This document shows, one piece after another, positions 15,255 to 24,353 of a stretch of 64,000 nt of DNA. The notes beneath the pieces are model-generated. The model did no database searches and was not told where the DNA came from. It was given only the letters and a program-made list of their open reading frames with translations. A program made the position numbers and the translations under genes. Origin of the DNA: a virus; the IMG/VR virus record IMGVR_UViG_3300031673_011235, positions 1-64,000 of that record; one strand, 5' to 3'. Numbering within the stretch: the stretch's first letter is position 1; the number at the start of each line of letters is the position of its first letter.

Positions 15255-15507
15255 CGAAGATAGTAGTGTCAGTGTTTATATTAACTTTGGCAGGTTTAGT
15301 CTGCAGAGCTATTTTAGTTAGTTCTTTTACGTCAACAACAGGACTAATTTTTTTACCAGACATATAAGACCGGTCTGTCATACTTACTTCAATTTTCTTG
15401 GATCCTTGTTCCTTTATAGCTTTTTTTATTGTTACCGAAACAAGGATTGCCCCAGCTAATATTATTAAAGCTGAGCCTATTTCGATCAGTAAAAGATACA
15501 ACAACAT
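15238..15507 (-). CDS. Small single-TM protein, 89 aa
   Basis: N-terminal hydrophobic helix (residues 1-27, with GSALIILAGAILVSVTI) followed by a basic, polar domain. It overlaps the actin-like gene start by 17 bases, so the two are likely coupled; it might anchor the actin-like protein at the membrane. That link is inference only. Confidence 0.6.
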   Translation of the reverse strand: MLLYLLLIEIGSALIILAGAILVSVTIKKAIKEQGSKKIEVSMTDRSYMSGKKISPVVDVKELTKIALQTKPAKVNINTDTTIFDGKSK

Positions 15508-15519
15508 AGCGTTTGTTGA

Positions 15520-16620
15520 TTAGAGGTTTGTCAATAATCCATCTTGTGTTGGTTTTGGTAAACTGGCAAAAACGTCTAATCCATCCGGTCCTTGTAATTC
15601 CTTTAAAGTGTTCCCATCGATCCATTTAGAAACATCTTTAGCACATAATTTAGTTAGTGCAGTTTTTGTTAGTGTAATCTCGCCAATTTTAATTGATGCC
15701 TCTTTTATAACGTCTAAAGTTGAAATAATGGGGTCTTCAATAAAATTTCCCCAATGTTTCTTCAGACCTGCTAACTCATCGGCCTTTCGAAGTAATGCCG
15801 CTAATTTAATAGGTTTCAGTTCGGCCGATTTTTCTAGAATATCGTCGTACAATTCTTTTATTTCAGACTCAAGAACAAGAGACTGCCGCTCTCTTATTTG
15901 AAATTTAAAATCAGGATTTATATTATTTAAAGATAAGTGGCTATATTTTTTTATGTCTTCGCTTGGTTCAATATTAAAAGATTTAGCCGCCTGAATTGTA
16001 TTAACGGCGAAATTAATTCTATCTAATGTGTCTAACTGGTCATTATAAGCACCGAAATACATCATTGCTGTTTTAATTGTTTCTTCATTTATAATAGGAT
16101 ATTTTCTTTGTTTAGGTAATGCGAACTGCTCATCTTTTAATTTGTGAATAGCTGTTTTTGTTATCTCGTTTTTTCGATGTGCCAATTTCATTTGATACAC
16201 AACAGGATCTATAGACGTTATGTGAATAATATTATTTTTTATATTTTTACCTGCTAGTTTCTTTAATTCTTCCGGAGGCTCTAGTTTAAATTTCTTATTA
16301 GCCTCCAAAAGATAATAAGCCGCGGTTTTATTGATTTCGTCTGGCAGGTACCCGGCTTTCTGTAAGAAAAAGAATGTATTTAATTCTGTTAGATCTCGAT
16401 TATAATTTGCGTATTTTTTGATATACCCGTGCTTTGGGTCTTTAATAACTAACGCGCATTGATCATCAGCTAATTTAAACATTTCAAATTGCGATGGAAT
16501 GTCAGTTTTCCTGGCGGCCTCGCTTATATTTGAAATGTTAACTAACATAGCGATCTTTGCTATATCTCCGCTAGTTACTTCATCAGTTGCGTCATAATTA
16601 AAGTTTATTAGTGTTTTCAT
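15520..16620 (-). CDS. Hypothetical structural-region protein, 366 aa
   Basis: Mostly helical. The middle segment FALPKQRKYPIINEETIKTA resembles a short motif found in several phage head or prohead-associated proteins of unknown function. No catalytic motif. Its ATG lies within the last codons of the endolysin gene (23-base overlap). Confidence 0.6.
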   Translation of the reverse strand: MKTLINFNYDATDEVTSGDIAKIAMLVNISNISEAARKTDIPSQFEMFKLADDQCALVIKDPKHGYIKKYANYNRDLTELNTFFFLQKAGYLPDEINKTAAYYLLEANKKFKLEPPEELKKLAGKNIKNNIIHITSIDPVVYQMKLAHRKNEITKTAIHKLKDEQFALPKQRKYPIINEETIKTAMMYFGAYNDQLDTLDRINFAVNTIQAAKSFNIEPSEDIKKYSHLSLNNINPDFKFQIRERQSLVLESEIKELYDDILEKSAELKPIKLAALLRKADELAGLKKHWGNFIEDPIISTLDVIKEASIKIGEITLTKTALTKLCAKDVSKWIDGNTLKELQGPDGLDVFASLPKPTQDGLLTNL

Positions 16621-17254
16621 AGTTATATCCGCCGTTTTTACTCCAATTGGTAATTTGTTCTTCTATTACATAGCCTGGACACGCCGACTTATTTTGTGGA
16701 TCGTAATCGCAATGGCCTTTAACTGTACGTCCGTAAGGTAGAACAATAATATTTAAAAGTCTTTTTAAAGTGTGTATTTGAGCCACTGAAGGATCGTCGC
16801 CTTCAAAGTCTGATAGCCCTCTTGGTCCCCTAAATTTACCATTAACCAAAACACCTAGGGAAGCAGCGTTGTGACCTTTGCAATGCCACGTTATATATCT
16901 GTCATCGTTTAATTTATAACACCTACCGTCAGGCTCTATCGCGTAATGATAACAAATATGAGGACACCCTTTCGATGAAATATGGTTCATTGGTCCAGGC
17001 GTGATATGATATTTATTTATGCCTGCCAATGTTTGATTGGCTGCCAATGTTTGGTGAACTATCACACTGTCTATAATAGACAGAGGACGTGTTCCCCATT
17101 TTCTATCGGGATTCCAAGGCAAATCCATAGAAATATCATTTATTTTTAGTTCCGGTATTTGAACTGTATCGTCGGGCGTTGAAAAAGTATACTCTACTTT
17201 TTTGTTGGTTATCAACGATTTTGCTAAAAGCCATGGGTAATTTAAATTGAACAT
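16598..17254 (-). CDS. N-acetylmuramoyl-L-alanine amidase endolysin (Amidase_2/PGRP type)
   Basis: 218 aa. The core from about residue 58 has SIIDSVIVHQT with the first zinc histidine (H67). Later come WHCKGHNAASLGVLVNG, the second zinc histidine in VKGHCDYDP (H181) and the zinc cysteine in SACPG (C192). These are the ligands of the amidase-2 fold, which cuts the bond between MurNAc and L-Ala to lyse the host. The first 50 residues have no recognised domain. It has its own sigma70-type promoter upstream (17281-17309), fitting late or timed expression. Confidence 0.85.
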   Translation of the reverse strand: MFNLNYPWLLAKSLITNKKVEYTFSTPDDTVQIPELKINDISMDLPWNPDRKWGTRPLSIIDSVIVHQTLAANQTLAGINKYHITPGPMNHISSKGCPHICYHYAIEPDGRCYKLNDDRYITWHCKGHNAASLGVLVNGKFRGPRGLSDFEGDDPSVAQIHTLKRLLNIIVLPYGRTVKGHCDYDPQNKSACPGYVIEEQITNWSKNGGYNYENTNKL

Positions 17255-17280
17255 TGTGATTATTTTGGTTTAACTAATTT

Positions 17281-17309
17281 AGTATACATATAAAAATAGT
17301 ATAAGTCAA
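17281..17309 (-). promoter_or_regulatory. Promoter TTGACT-N17-TATACT for the endolysin gene
   Basis: On the minus strand the -35 is 17309-17304, the -10 is 17286-17281 and the spacer is 17 bases. It is 27 bases before the endolysin ATG. Confidence 0.7.
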
Positions 17310-18206
17310 TTAAAAAGTAACATCCATTTTTATAATAAATACAGGTTTTTGAGAATTAACTTCAAATCCCAAACCTGGGCCTATATTTACGTTAGAAATA
17401 AAAGGTAAAAAATTTCCCATATTCAAAAGAATAGGGATTCCTGTTATGGTAATTTTATCTTGAAAGTCACTGGCTACACCGATATCTAAAAAATAAAACG
17501 CGGTAGTTTCAATATATTTGTCCAGACCAAAAGACATTAGATTAGCCGATAAACAATATTGAACCGGTTTAGTTAATAATATGCCCGAATGGATTTTAGG
17601 GTTCCACCAATGCCATAATTTTTTACTTTGTTTGAAAAACGTAAAATTAGCTTCCCATTTTACTGGTCTTGTTTCACCTGTAAGTATGGATTCTAGAAAA
17701 ACTCTCTCTATAGCTTGACGATTGCCGTAAGGATCAGAAGTTTCAATACCTTCTAACTTTACCAGAAAATTTAATTTAATAGAAGCAATTTCCAGTTTTC
17801 TGTTATAGAAAAATTCAGCCCAAGGGGTAGTTATTTTTAATGTGTCTGGCCAATCTTCTATATCAGAGATTGGTACTGTATCTGATATAGATACTTCACC
17901 TTTACCGGTATGGACGGCTGACAAAGTTCCCTTTGAGCTATCAATAAATGCTTGATAATTATCAGTTAAGTTGTCTACTTCTTTTTCAAGATTTTTAATT
18001 TTGGTTGTTGTAAAAGACCAGATTGTAGATAGAGAGTCTTCATACATCGTTTTTTGATCTTTATTTAATTTTTCTAACTGAACAATTTTAGATATCTGCT
18101 GCTTAGTCTCACCAATAAATTTATTGATAACTATATATTTTATAACTATTCCTGCTATAACTAGGACAGCTATTAAAACTACTGTTTGTATTAGGGTTTT
18201 ATTCAT
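17310..18206 (-). CDS. Membrane-anchored protein with coiled coil, 298 aa
   Basis: Start taken at ATG 18206 because its ATGAATAA overlaps the TAA of the upstream gene; a TTG 11 codons earlier is possible. One N-terminal TM helix (about residues 6-26, TVVLIAVLVIAGIVIKYIVI), a coiled coil, then a beta-rich domain. It lies in the lysis region upstream of the endolysin, so an i-spanin-like or virion protein role is possible, but its size is large for a spanin. No family recognised. Confidence 0.6.
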   Translation of the reverse strand: MNKTLIQTVVLIAVLVIAGIVIKYIVINKFIGETKQQISKIVQLEKLNKDQKTMYEDSLSTIWSFTTTKIKNLEKEVDNLTDNYQAFIDSSKGTLSAVHTGKGEVSISDTVPISDIEDWPDTLKITTPWAEFFYNRKLEIASIKLNFLVKLEGIETSDPYGNRQAIERVFLESILTGETRPVKWEANFTFFKQSKKLWHWWNPKIHSGILLTKPVQYCLSANLMSFGLDKYIETTAFYFLDIGVASDFQDKITITGIPILLNMGNFLPFISNVNIGPGLGFEVNSQKPVFIIKMDVTF

Positions 18207-18474
18207 GTTTTGTACTATCCGGTATACGTAATTTTTCAAATTGGCGTTGAGTCTCTAATTTTTGTATTCTTAACTCTAACTTATGGTTTTCATTTTTTAA
18301 AGTTTCTATAGTAGCGTCTTGAGACTTGTTCCAGTGAGCTAGCCCACCCAACAGAAGAATTACTATGCCATATATAATCGCAATTTTAACCCACCATTTG
18401 GTTTGCTGTTTATCCAGCTTGTCATTAACGCCTTCCATAATGTTTAACAGAAGACTTTCTTGTTTTGGATTCAT
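18199..18474 (-). CDS. Small TM plus coiled-coil protein, 91 aa (holin/spanin-like candidate)
   Basis: AGGGGGG site directly before the ATG at 18474. An amphipathic N terminus is followed by one TM helix (about residues 30-46, IAIIYGIVILLLGGLA) and a Lys/Glu/Leu coiled coil. It overlaps the next gene by 8 bases. Location in the lysis cassette and topology suggest a holin or spanin component; sequence alone does not prove it. Confidence 0.6.
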   Translation of the reverse strand: MNPKQESLLLNIMEGVNDKLDKQQTKWWVKIAIIYGIVILLLGGLAHWNKSQDATIETLKNENHKLELRIQKLETQRQFEKLRIPDSTKHE

Positions 18475-18486
18475 TAGCCCCCCTGT

Positions 18487-18927
18487 TTAAGAAAGTTTAG
18501 TTAAAATCTTATTAGCTAACTCCTCAAATCGAGGACCTAATTCCCTTTGTTTTAACCTGGTTGTAGCGCTTGTAATTGCTATGTTTAAAATCTCGCCCGC
18601 CTCGCTAGAGAAGGGAACAAAAAAATCTATACCTACATTTTTTGCCAGGTATTGCACCCAATCAACGGTTTCATGATCGAGTAGTGGTTTATTTAATAAA
18701 ACTATAATTACAGCTTCTTGACTACGCTTACGTGTATATTCCAGCATCCGTGTAACATCAGTAGTATCTCCATTTTGTGATACTAATATAAAATCAAAAT
18801 ACCCATTAGAAAGAATTTTCTGCATATCATTAAAAGTCATTACAGTAATAATATCGTGTGTATCTCCAATATATTTTATTATATTGATATGGGTTGCCTG
18901 TTTGCCGGCAATTAAAATTTTTGACAT
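18487..18927 (-). CDS. Response-regulator receiver-like protein, 146 aa
   Basis: Alternating beta/alpha pattern of a Rossmann-like receiver domain (MSKILIAGKQ, YFDFILVSQNGD, AVIIVLLNKPLL, GIDFFVPFS). The position matching the phosphorylated Asp (DFILVSQ) lacks a clear acidic residue after the strand, so it may be a pseudo-receiver. No output domain. First gene after the promoter at 18958. Confidence 0.5.
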   Translation of the reverse strand: MSKILIAGKQATHINIIKYIGDTHDIITVMTFNDMQKILSNGYFDFILVSQNGDTTDVTRMLEYTRKRSQEAVIIVLLNKPLLDHETVDWVQYLAKNVGIDFFVPFSSEAGEILNIAITSATTRLKQRELGPRFEELANKILTKLS

Positions 18928-18957
18928 CTATATTTGCATCTCTAAGTTCATAGTTTA

Positions 18958-18986
18958 ATTATACTCCTTTTTCAACTAAAAATCAA
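18958..18986 (-). promoter_or_regulatory. Promoter TTGATT-N17-TATAAT for the lysis-region operon
   Basis: Minus strand: -35 18986-18981, -10 18963-18958 (perfect TATAAT), spacer 17. It lies between the fibre gene and the receiver-like gene. Confidence 0.7.
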
Positions 18987-18994
18987 CACATTTA

Positions 18995-20368
18995 TTATAC
19001 CGTTAAGTAAATTACAGGATAACGCATTCTAACAACTTCTCCAGCCTGTTCTGCTTTTAATGATACAGTAACTTGGTAACAGTTCCCTGGAACACATGTA
19101 GACAAACTAATAGTTGCTGAAGGCAAGTCTTGCGCCCCAACAAGGCCATTCGGTACCATAATATCATCAGACACACTATTACAGGTTAATGTGATAGTGC
19201 CTGTATTTTCTCCCACATCTACCCAAGCTTTACAATCTAAATGCATATATTTAAAAATAGATTGATGGGCGTATGAAACTCTTATTTTAACTGTTGCAGC
19301 ATCATCTTGAACATATTCATTAGTTGACGGTACACCATCATTAGCAAGACTATAACTAGAATCCGCCCATAATATAGAAACCAGGCCACTAACAATTACT
19401 CCATCTACAGTACCAACATTTGTAATATTGTTGGTTCCCATGTCTAGATCACCCGCCATATCTCGAGTACCGTCTATTAAAAGATATTGGGGATGGGCAT
19501 CGTCTTCTAAACCAAACATAAAATCTGACGTATGTGGTATTAACGATTTACCGCCATAAAACATATTTAATAAATAAGGAAAATTTGCACCATAATCTGC
19601 TTCCAGTTGCCCGATTACTATGTCATTATCAGTTAAAAGATAAGCTTGGCTGGTCACAATTCCACTAACTAATAAATTACCCTCTGGAGTTTCCCAATCA
19701 GAAACTCTTACAAATATTAACAAATCGTCCGCATGCTCAAAATAATGATATCCTTCCAATATTCCTTTATCAATGACCTCAGAACGATCAGGGGATATTA
19801 TTCTTAACTCTGATTCAGCTGGAACATAAAGTTGTATATTGTTTCCAACAATATCGTGTTTAAAAACTTGAGTCCCTTTTCCTGTAAATAAGAAAACATT
19901 ATTCTGAACGGAAACTTTAGGAGCAATATTTTTTGCATATACAGCTTGGTAATCTGCTTCTTTATAAATAGGGTTACCAGGATGAACGCCTGATGCCAAA
20001 ACACTACTATTTCCAGAAAAATCTTCCGCCAATGTCCAAAAGTAATGTTCCATTTCTGATTCCCAGCCGTCCCACTCATATTCAAAAATATGGTCGCTGT
20101 GATAATGGTCACGAACAATACCGGAAGCTGTTTCGCCTGATGACGGATAACCACTTGTCGTGTAAGCAAATAAAGTAGAAGGAATACTTGTAAGATGGTC
20201 TATAGTTGTAAGTAATTTAGCGTCTGTTATATCCGGCTGAATACCAGAAGCTACAACCGTATAATATATACTATAAGATTTGATTCCAGAACCACCGGAA
20301 TCATCTGTCGCGCCAGTTACTTTTAAGGTAAGTGGCTGTTCGTGTTTTATTTGTATTTTACTTGCCAT
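18995..20368 (-). CDS. Tail fibre or appendage-like protein, 457 aa
   Basis: Beta-rich and Ser/Gly/Thr-rich throughout, with no signal peptide. Residues near 290-310 contain HPQYLLIDGTRDMAGDLDMG, a linker motif very common in phage tail fibres just before the receptor-binding region. The last 120 residues form a compact beta domain. It ends the first fibre cluster; the plus-strand cargo gene lies just upstream. Likely receptor-binding or virion decoration protein. Confidence 0.7.
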   Translation of the reverse strand: MASKIQIKHEQPLTLKVTGATDDSGGSGIKSYSIYYTVVASGIQPDITDAKLLTTIDHLTSIPSTLFAYTTSGYPSSGETASGIVRDHYHSDHIFEYEWDGWESEMEHYFWTLAEDFSGNSSVLASGVHPGNPIYKEADYQAVYAKNIAPKVSVQNNVFLFTGKGTQVFKHDIVGNNIQLYVPAESELRIISPDRSEVIDKGILEGYHYFEHADDLLIFVRVSDWETPEGNLLVSGIVTSQAYLLTDNDIVIGQLEADYGANFPYLLNMFYGGKSLIPHTSDFMFGLEDDAHPQYLLIDGTRDMAGDLDMGTNNITNVGTVDGVIVSGLVSILWADSSYSLANDGVPSTNEYVQDDAATVKIRVSYAHQSIFKYMHLDCKAWVDVGENTGTITLTCNSVSDDIMVPNGLVGAQDLPSATISLSTCVPGNCYQVTVSLKAEQAGEVVRMRYPVIYLTV

Positions 20369-20383
20369 TATTTACTCTAATTA

Positions 20384-20393
20384 GGGTATAAGA
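20384..20393 (+). promoter_or_regulatory. GGGTATAAGA, one-mismatch promoter-like motif
   Basis: Upstream of the inserted plus-strand gene at 20432, in the same position as other copies of the motif, giving this gene its own phage-type promoter. Confidence 0.45.
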
Positions 20394-20431
20394 AAATGAA
20401 AGAATAATATTATCTTAAAAAAGGAGTTCCA

Positions 20432-21748
20432 ATGAAATCTCTTCTTTGCTTTTTAATGTTAATGGGGATAGTGTTGTCGGGTTCAGCTACTATTACCAAC
20501 ATTCCCGCCGATTACGCCACTATCCAGGCGGGCATCGATGCCTCCATCGATGGCGACACGGTGCTGGTTCAACCGGGCATTTACTATGAGAACGTTTATC
20601 TTGAAGAACACGCTGTTGTCCTAGGGTCACTGTTTTTAACAACAGAAGACACCAATTATATCGATCAGACCATTATCGATGGTAGCTTAATTGGGTCAAC
20701 AGTAACGTTCTATTACCAGAATTATTACGCAGGAAGCAATTCCATGTTAATCGGCTTCACTATTCAGAATGGTCGTGGAAATCATGGAGGGGGCATAAGT
20801 TGTATCTCTTCCGATCCGATTATTTGCAACAATCACATCATTAATAATATTTCCAATGATGCGGGCGGCGGAATTTTTCTGTGGACCGGTTCAAATCCTG
20901 TAATTTCCGAAAACCTAATTGCCGATAATACCGCTGTCGAGAGAGGCGGAGGAATCTTTATTTGTTGGTCATATTCGGTTATTTCCTATAACCGTATTTG
21001 CAATAATCATGCTGTGACAGGAGCCGGCATTTTTATGTCCGAGAACATGCAAGAACCAACACCAGAATTTCACTACAACCTTATTGCCAACAACGAAGCT
21101 TCAACCGAAGGCGGCGGCTTATACGCGTATCATTCCAAATTCTTGATGTCAAATACTACTATTACCGATAACTATCCTGGAACAGGAGTGTACCTGGAAC
21201 AGTATTCAGACGTGATCATTTCTAACACCATAGTCTGGAATAATGGCTTCACTACTCACGGAAGCAGTATATACTCAATTTCTTACAGCGACGTCGAGGA
21301 TACAACGGTTTTGGGGGTCCACAATATTCACGAAGACCCGTTATTTTGTTGGTCAGATACAGCCAATTATCTATTACAGAGTGATTCCCCTTGTATAGGA
21401 ACTGGCGAGGACAGTAATAATATCGGGGCGTTTGGAGTAGGCTGTGATGCCCAAGATGTATTAGAGGATATTGTTAGCTTGCCGTTAAAGTGTTCGCTAA
21501 AGCAAAACTATCCGAACCCTTTCAATGCTTCAACAACGATCAGTTACTTTCTCTTTCAGCCCACTAATGTTAAGCTAGATATTTATGATCTCCTCGGTCA
21601 TCATATTGAAACCATATCTGGTATCGATCAACCTGCCGGGCAATATCGAGTAACCTGGAATGCCGGTGATTTTCCATCAGGAATGTATTTCTATAAAATC
21701 CAGGCCGGTGATTTTACTGAAACGAAAAAGATGCTTTTAGTCAAATAG
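20432..21748 (+). CDS. Secreted beta-helix protein with type IX secretion sorting domain
   Basis: 438 aa with AAGGAG upstream. A signal peptide (residues 1-20, LLCFLMLMGIVLSGSA) is followed by PADYATIQAGIDASIDGDTV and Asn/Gly-rich right-handed beta-helix repeats (GGGISC, GGGIFLWTG, GGGIFICW, GGGLYAYHS). The last 80 residues, from QNYPNPFNASTTISY to FYKIQAGDFTETKKMLLVK, form the T9SS C-terminal sorting domain of FCB-group bacteria. It would cross the Sec system and be exported or surface-attached by the host type IX machinery. It is the only plus-strand gene in a minus-strand structural block, and its GC content and codon use look higher and host-like, so recent acquisition is likely. Confidence 0.88.
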   Translation: MKSLLCFLMLMGIVLSGSATITNIPADYATIQAGIDASIDGDTVLVQPGIYYENVYLEEHAVVLGSLFLTTEDTNYIDQTIIDGSLIGSTVTFYYQNYYAGSNSMLIGFTIQNGRGNHGGGISCISSDPIICNNHIINNISNDAGGGIFLWTGSNPVISENLIADNTAVERGGGIFICWSYSVISYNRICNNHAVTGAGIFMSENMQEPTPEFHYNLIANNEASTEGGGLYAYHSKFLMSNTTITDNYPGTGVYLEQYSDVIISNTIVWNNGFTTHGSSIYSISYSDVEDTTVLGVHNIHEDPLFCWSDTANYLLQSDSPCIGTGEDSNNIGAFGVGCDAQDVLEDIVSLPLKCSLKQNYPNPFNASTTISYFLFQPTNVKLDIYDLLGHHIETISGIDQPAGQYRVTWNAGDFPSGMYFYKIQAGDFTETKKMLLVK

Positions 21749-21770
21749 CATTAAATTTAAAAACAGGCTA

Positions 21771-21797
21771 AAAAAGAGTCTGCCCTGGGCTCTTTTT
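21771..21797. terminator. Bidirectional terminator
   Basis: AAAAAGAG (21771-21778) pairs with CTCTTTTT (21790-21797), flanked by A and T tracts. It separates the plus-strand cargo gene from the minus-strand glycosyltransferase. Confidence 0.8.
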
Positions 21798-21824
21798 TTA
21801 TATCATGTCTTATAAATGATACCT

Positions 21825-22994
21825 CTATATAACATAATATTTATCGTGACGATCTAAAGATTCAACTGGATTTTTTTCAGTTTCATACCATCCTCCAGCT
21901 TTATAAAGATCGCTAAATTGCTCAAAATATCTTTGATACATCCAACGAACCCGATCTAAAGAAAAATTGTCTATTGCGTATCTTCTAATTTTATAAGAAT
22001 CTAGATTTTTAACATGTTGCGCGGCCCACAGCATTTCTTTGAAACTTGCACAACGAAATCCTACTTTGTTGTTTTGGACGGTTTCGCTAAAAACTCCAAA
22101 CGGGCTTGTGATAACGGGGGTCCCACAAAACATACTTTCAATATGAACTCCCTCGAAAGGCGGCCAATAGTATGTGGCAATAAAAACAGCTTGCGCTTTT
22201 TTCATCCATTCCCCACGTTCTTCTTTATTTAATACTCCAATATATTGTACTTGATCGTCTAATGTTACGCCTAAAGCTTTCAAGTTGCTTGAGCATTGTC
22301 CAGCGATGTATAATTTTTTACCTAATTTTCTGGCGACTTGTTCGGCGATATTAATTCCTTTTGTTTCGATACATCTACCTACAAATAAAAAATAATCATC
22401 TTTTTCAGCACTATACGGAAAATCGTCAGGATCATAACTATTAGGAATAACAGTATCGTACCAATTTCCTTGCTCTATGTTTTGTCGTCCGTACACCCAT
22501 GAACACCAAGCATTACTTTCAAAGACACGTCCTCGCATATTACAAAATGTTCCAGTGTATCCAATTCCAGCCTCAATAACGAACGTATTACCAGGCAACC
22601 CTTTAGTGGGTTCATCAAAATAATGACCAAACCAGCAAAGAACAAAATTTTCTGTGTCAGGATCAATATTTTTAGGTAATTCTATTTTTAGGGTTCTTCG
22701 TAGTTCGTCCCAAACTGGATCGTCAACTGCAAATTTAAAAAATTGATCATTAGTATTGTAATACTTCAAATAGTCATCCCAAGTTTTTTCGCTGACAACG
22801 GGAATAAATTTATCGTGGGGCGGAAGTGGGGCATCAGTCGGTTTATTATAAGGAGCATATAAATATACTTCGTGTCCTAATGATGACATCATCTTACACA
22901 TGTTGTATGCTTTTTGTGTATAAGCACATTTTACATAATCGTCGTTACACTTGGTGTGTGCTAAAGAAAGCACATGGATCCTAAATTTTCTCAT
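21825..22994 (-). CDS. GT4-like glycosyltransferase, 389 aa
   Basis: GT-B fold pattern: N-terminal IHVLSLAHTK and SLGHEVYLYAPY, then the C-terminal domain LFVGRCIETKGINIAEQVA. The acceptor/nucleotide part is FEGVHIESMFCGTPVITSPFG, with the E-x-x-x-x-G-x-P-V element of GT4 enzymes. It follows a family 2 glycosyltransferase (6-base gap) inside the fibre module, suggesting that it glycosylates a fibre or surface receptor. Donor sugar unknown; dTDP-rhamnose made by the genes at 59-62 kb is one possibility. Confidence 0.8.
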   Translation of the reverse strand: MRKFRIHVLSLAHTKCNDDYVKCAYTQKAYNMCKMMSSLGHEVYLYAPYNKPTDAPLPPHDKFIPVVSEKTWDDYLKYYNTNDQFFKFAVDDPVWDELRRTLKIELPKNIDPDTENFVLCWFGHYFDEPTKGLPGNTFVIEAGIGYTGTFCNMRGRVFESNAWCSWVYGRQNIEQGNWYDTVIPNSYDPDDFPYSAEKDDYFLFVGRCIETKGINIAEQVARKLGKKLYIAGQCSSNLKALGVTLDDQVQYIGVLNKEERGEWMKKAQAVFIATYYWPPFEGVHIESMFCGTPVITSPFGVFSETVQNNKVGFRCASFKEMLWAAQHVKNLDSYKIRRYAIDNFSLDRVRWMYQRYFEQFSDLYKAGGWYETEKNPVESLDRHDKYYVI

Positions 22995-23000
22995 TATCTT

Positions 23001-23717
23001 TTATTGATTAAAAATTTTATGTAAACTAGGAATAATATCTCTATGGTGACTAAAATTAATAGCGGTCTGTTTCAAACCTCTATAAGGTCGTTGTGGGTCT
23101 GACGATGTCGACCAGCCGTAATGGACCCAACATCTTTTTTTGTTTAAATTACTGTATCTTGGGCCCCAATTTTTAGTATCCATAGACCATGCCGGGTTCC
23201 AAATAATTTCACCGCCTGTATTAAAATATTTGCGAAATTGTAATCCTCCCTCCAAAGTCTTATTAAAAAATCTGGGCTCCTCTCCAAAAAATTCATAAGT
23301 AAAATTAAAAGGATCAGTACACTCATATCCTCCAACCCCTAAAAACGGCTGAATAAAATTAGTATTTAAAATCGCTTCCATCCCAGTTTTAAAAAATACC
23401 ATATCAGAATCTACCTTTAAACACCAATCATTAGAACATTTATCTAGAGCAAAATTGCTCATAGCAATTAATGAATGACAATCGTCACAAGGCAGATTAT
23501 TTGTTTCAGATGTCCAAACTTTTACAATTTCATAAGGCCAATCATAAATTTTTATTTTTGAATTATTTAATTCTTTTAGTATTTTAAAACTAGTAGCATC
23601 GTTGTTATTAACAACAATTATTTCATCCACGTAGTCAATTACCGACAATATACAAGCTTTAATTGTATATTGTGCATTCCTCATTCGTATAAAGGCCGAA
23701 ATTTTTTCCACACACAT
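23001..23717 (-). CDS. Family 2-like (GT-A) glycosyltransferase, 238 aa
   Basis: Begins with a GT-A nucleotide-binding strand region (SAFIRMRNAQYTIKACILSV, YVDEIIVVNNND). The metal-binding motif appears as VDSDMVFF (D-x-D, about residue 128). The rest is aromatic and His/Trp-rich. Its ATG overlaps the stop of the fibronectin-like gene by one base, so it is expressed with the fibre genes. Confidence 0.75.
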   Translation of the reverse strand: MCVEKISAFIRMRNAQYTIKACILSVIDYVDEIIVVNNNDATSFKILKELNNSKIKIYDWPYEIVKVWTSETNNLPCDDCHSLIAMSNFALDKCSNDWCLKVDSDMVFFKTGMEAILNTNFIQPFLGVGGYECTDPFNFTYEFFGEEPRFFNKTLEGGLQFRKYFNTGGEIIWNPAWSMDTKNWGPRYSNLNKKRCWVHYGWSTSSDPQRPYRGLKQTAINFSHHRDIIPSLHKIFNQ

Positions 23718-24349
23718 TATTGGATAAAGGTTGCATTATACGGCGGTGTAGTATCTTCGTGTTCAAGCTCTGGTGTAATAACTGACATTAAATTTGAAAA
23801 GGCGCTAGGTTTACCATCTTCATTTAGCGTTCTTATTTTAAATGTGTATTGTGTATAATATTTTAGACTGGTGGATATCCTGGCACTAAAAGTTTTAGGA
23901 TTATCAATTACCAATCTTTCAGACCACACACCATCTTGTGGTTGCATATAAATATGATAGAACCCGTCCACTCCATTAGGAGCTAACTTCCAAGTTATAT
24001 CTATATAAATAACCGTGCCTTCCACACCCGTAGTAACAGATGTAATAATTACTGGGGTAGGAATAGTATGATAAATAATAGTATCAAATAAATCAGGATC
24101 ACCAATTTGTATGTAGTATTGAGATTTATCTGAATAATCAAAATCTACTACTAACAATGAATAAATAGAGTCCCTTAAATTATCGAACCTTATTACACCT
24201 TCCGTTGATGTTTGACCAACGTGTCTAGGTAAAGCTTTCCAGACATCATTAGTTTCTACTTTATATAGTCCGTCTACTAACATTACTGTAATATTAGGCG
24301 GTAACCCGGTAAACGTATGTGACAAATTTGTTCGACGAATTCTAGCCAT
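23717..24349 (-). CDS. Virion protein with fibronectin type III-like C-terminal domain, 210 aa
   Basis: Beta-rich. The C-terminal half (from about residue 100) has the FN3 pattern: Trp in IDITWKLAPNGVDGFYHIY, Tyr in YYTQYTFKIRTLNEDGKPS. The N-terminal half is a separate beta domain. Lies between the glycosyltransferases and a large fibre/baseplate protein; likely a tail appendage. Confidence 0.65.
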   Translation of the reverse strand: MARIRRTNLSHTFTGLPPNITVMLVDGLYKVETNDVWKALPRHVGQTSTEGVIRFDNLRDSIYSLLVVDFDYSDKSQYYIQIGDPDLFDTIIYHTIPTPVIITSVTTGVEGTVIYIDITWKLAPNGVDGFYHIYMQPQDGVWSERLVIDNPKTFSARISTSLKYYTQYTFKIRTLNEDGKPSAFSNLMSVITPELEHEDTTPPYNATFIQ

Positions 24350-24353
24350 AATT

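Noticed and set aside
17296-17305. TAGTATAAGT as a plus-strand promoter copy
   Set aside because: Two mismatches to the motif, no plus-strand gene downstream, and it overlaps the minus-strand endolysin promoter.
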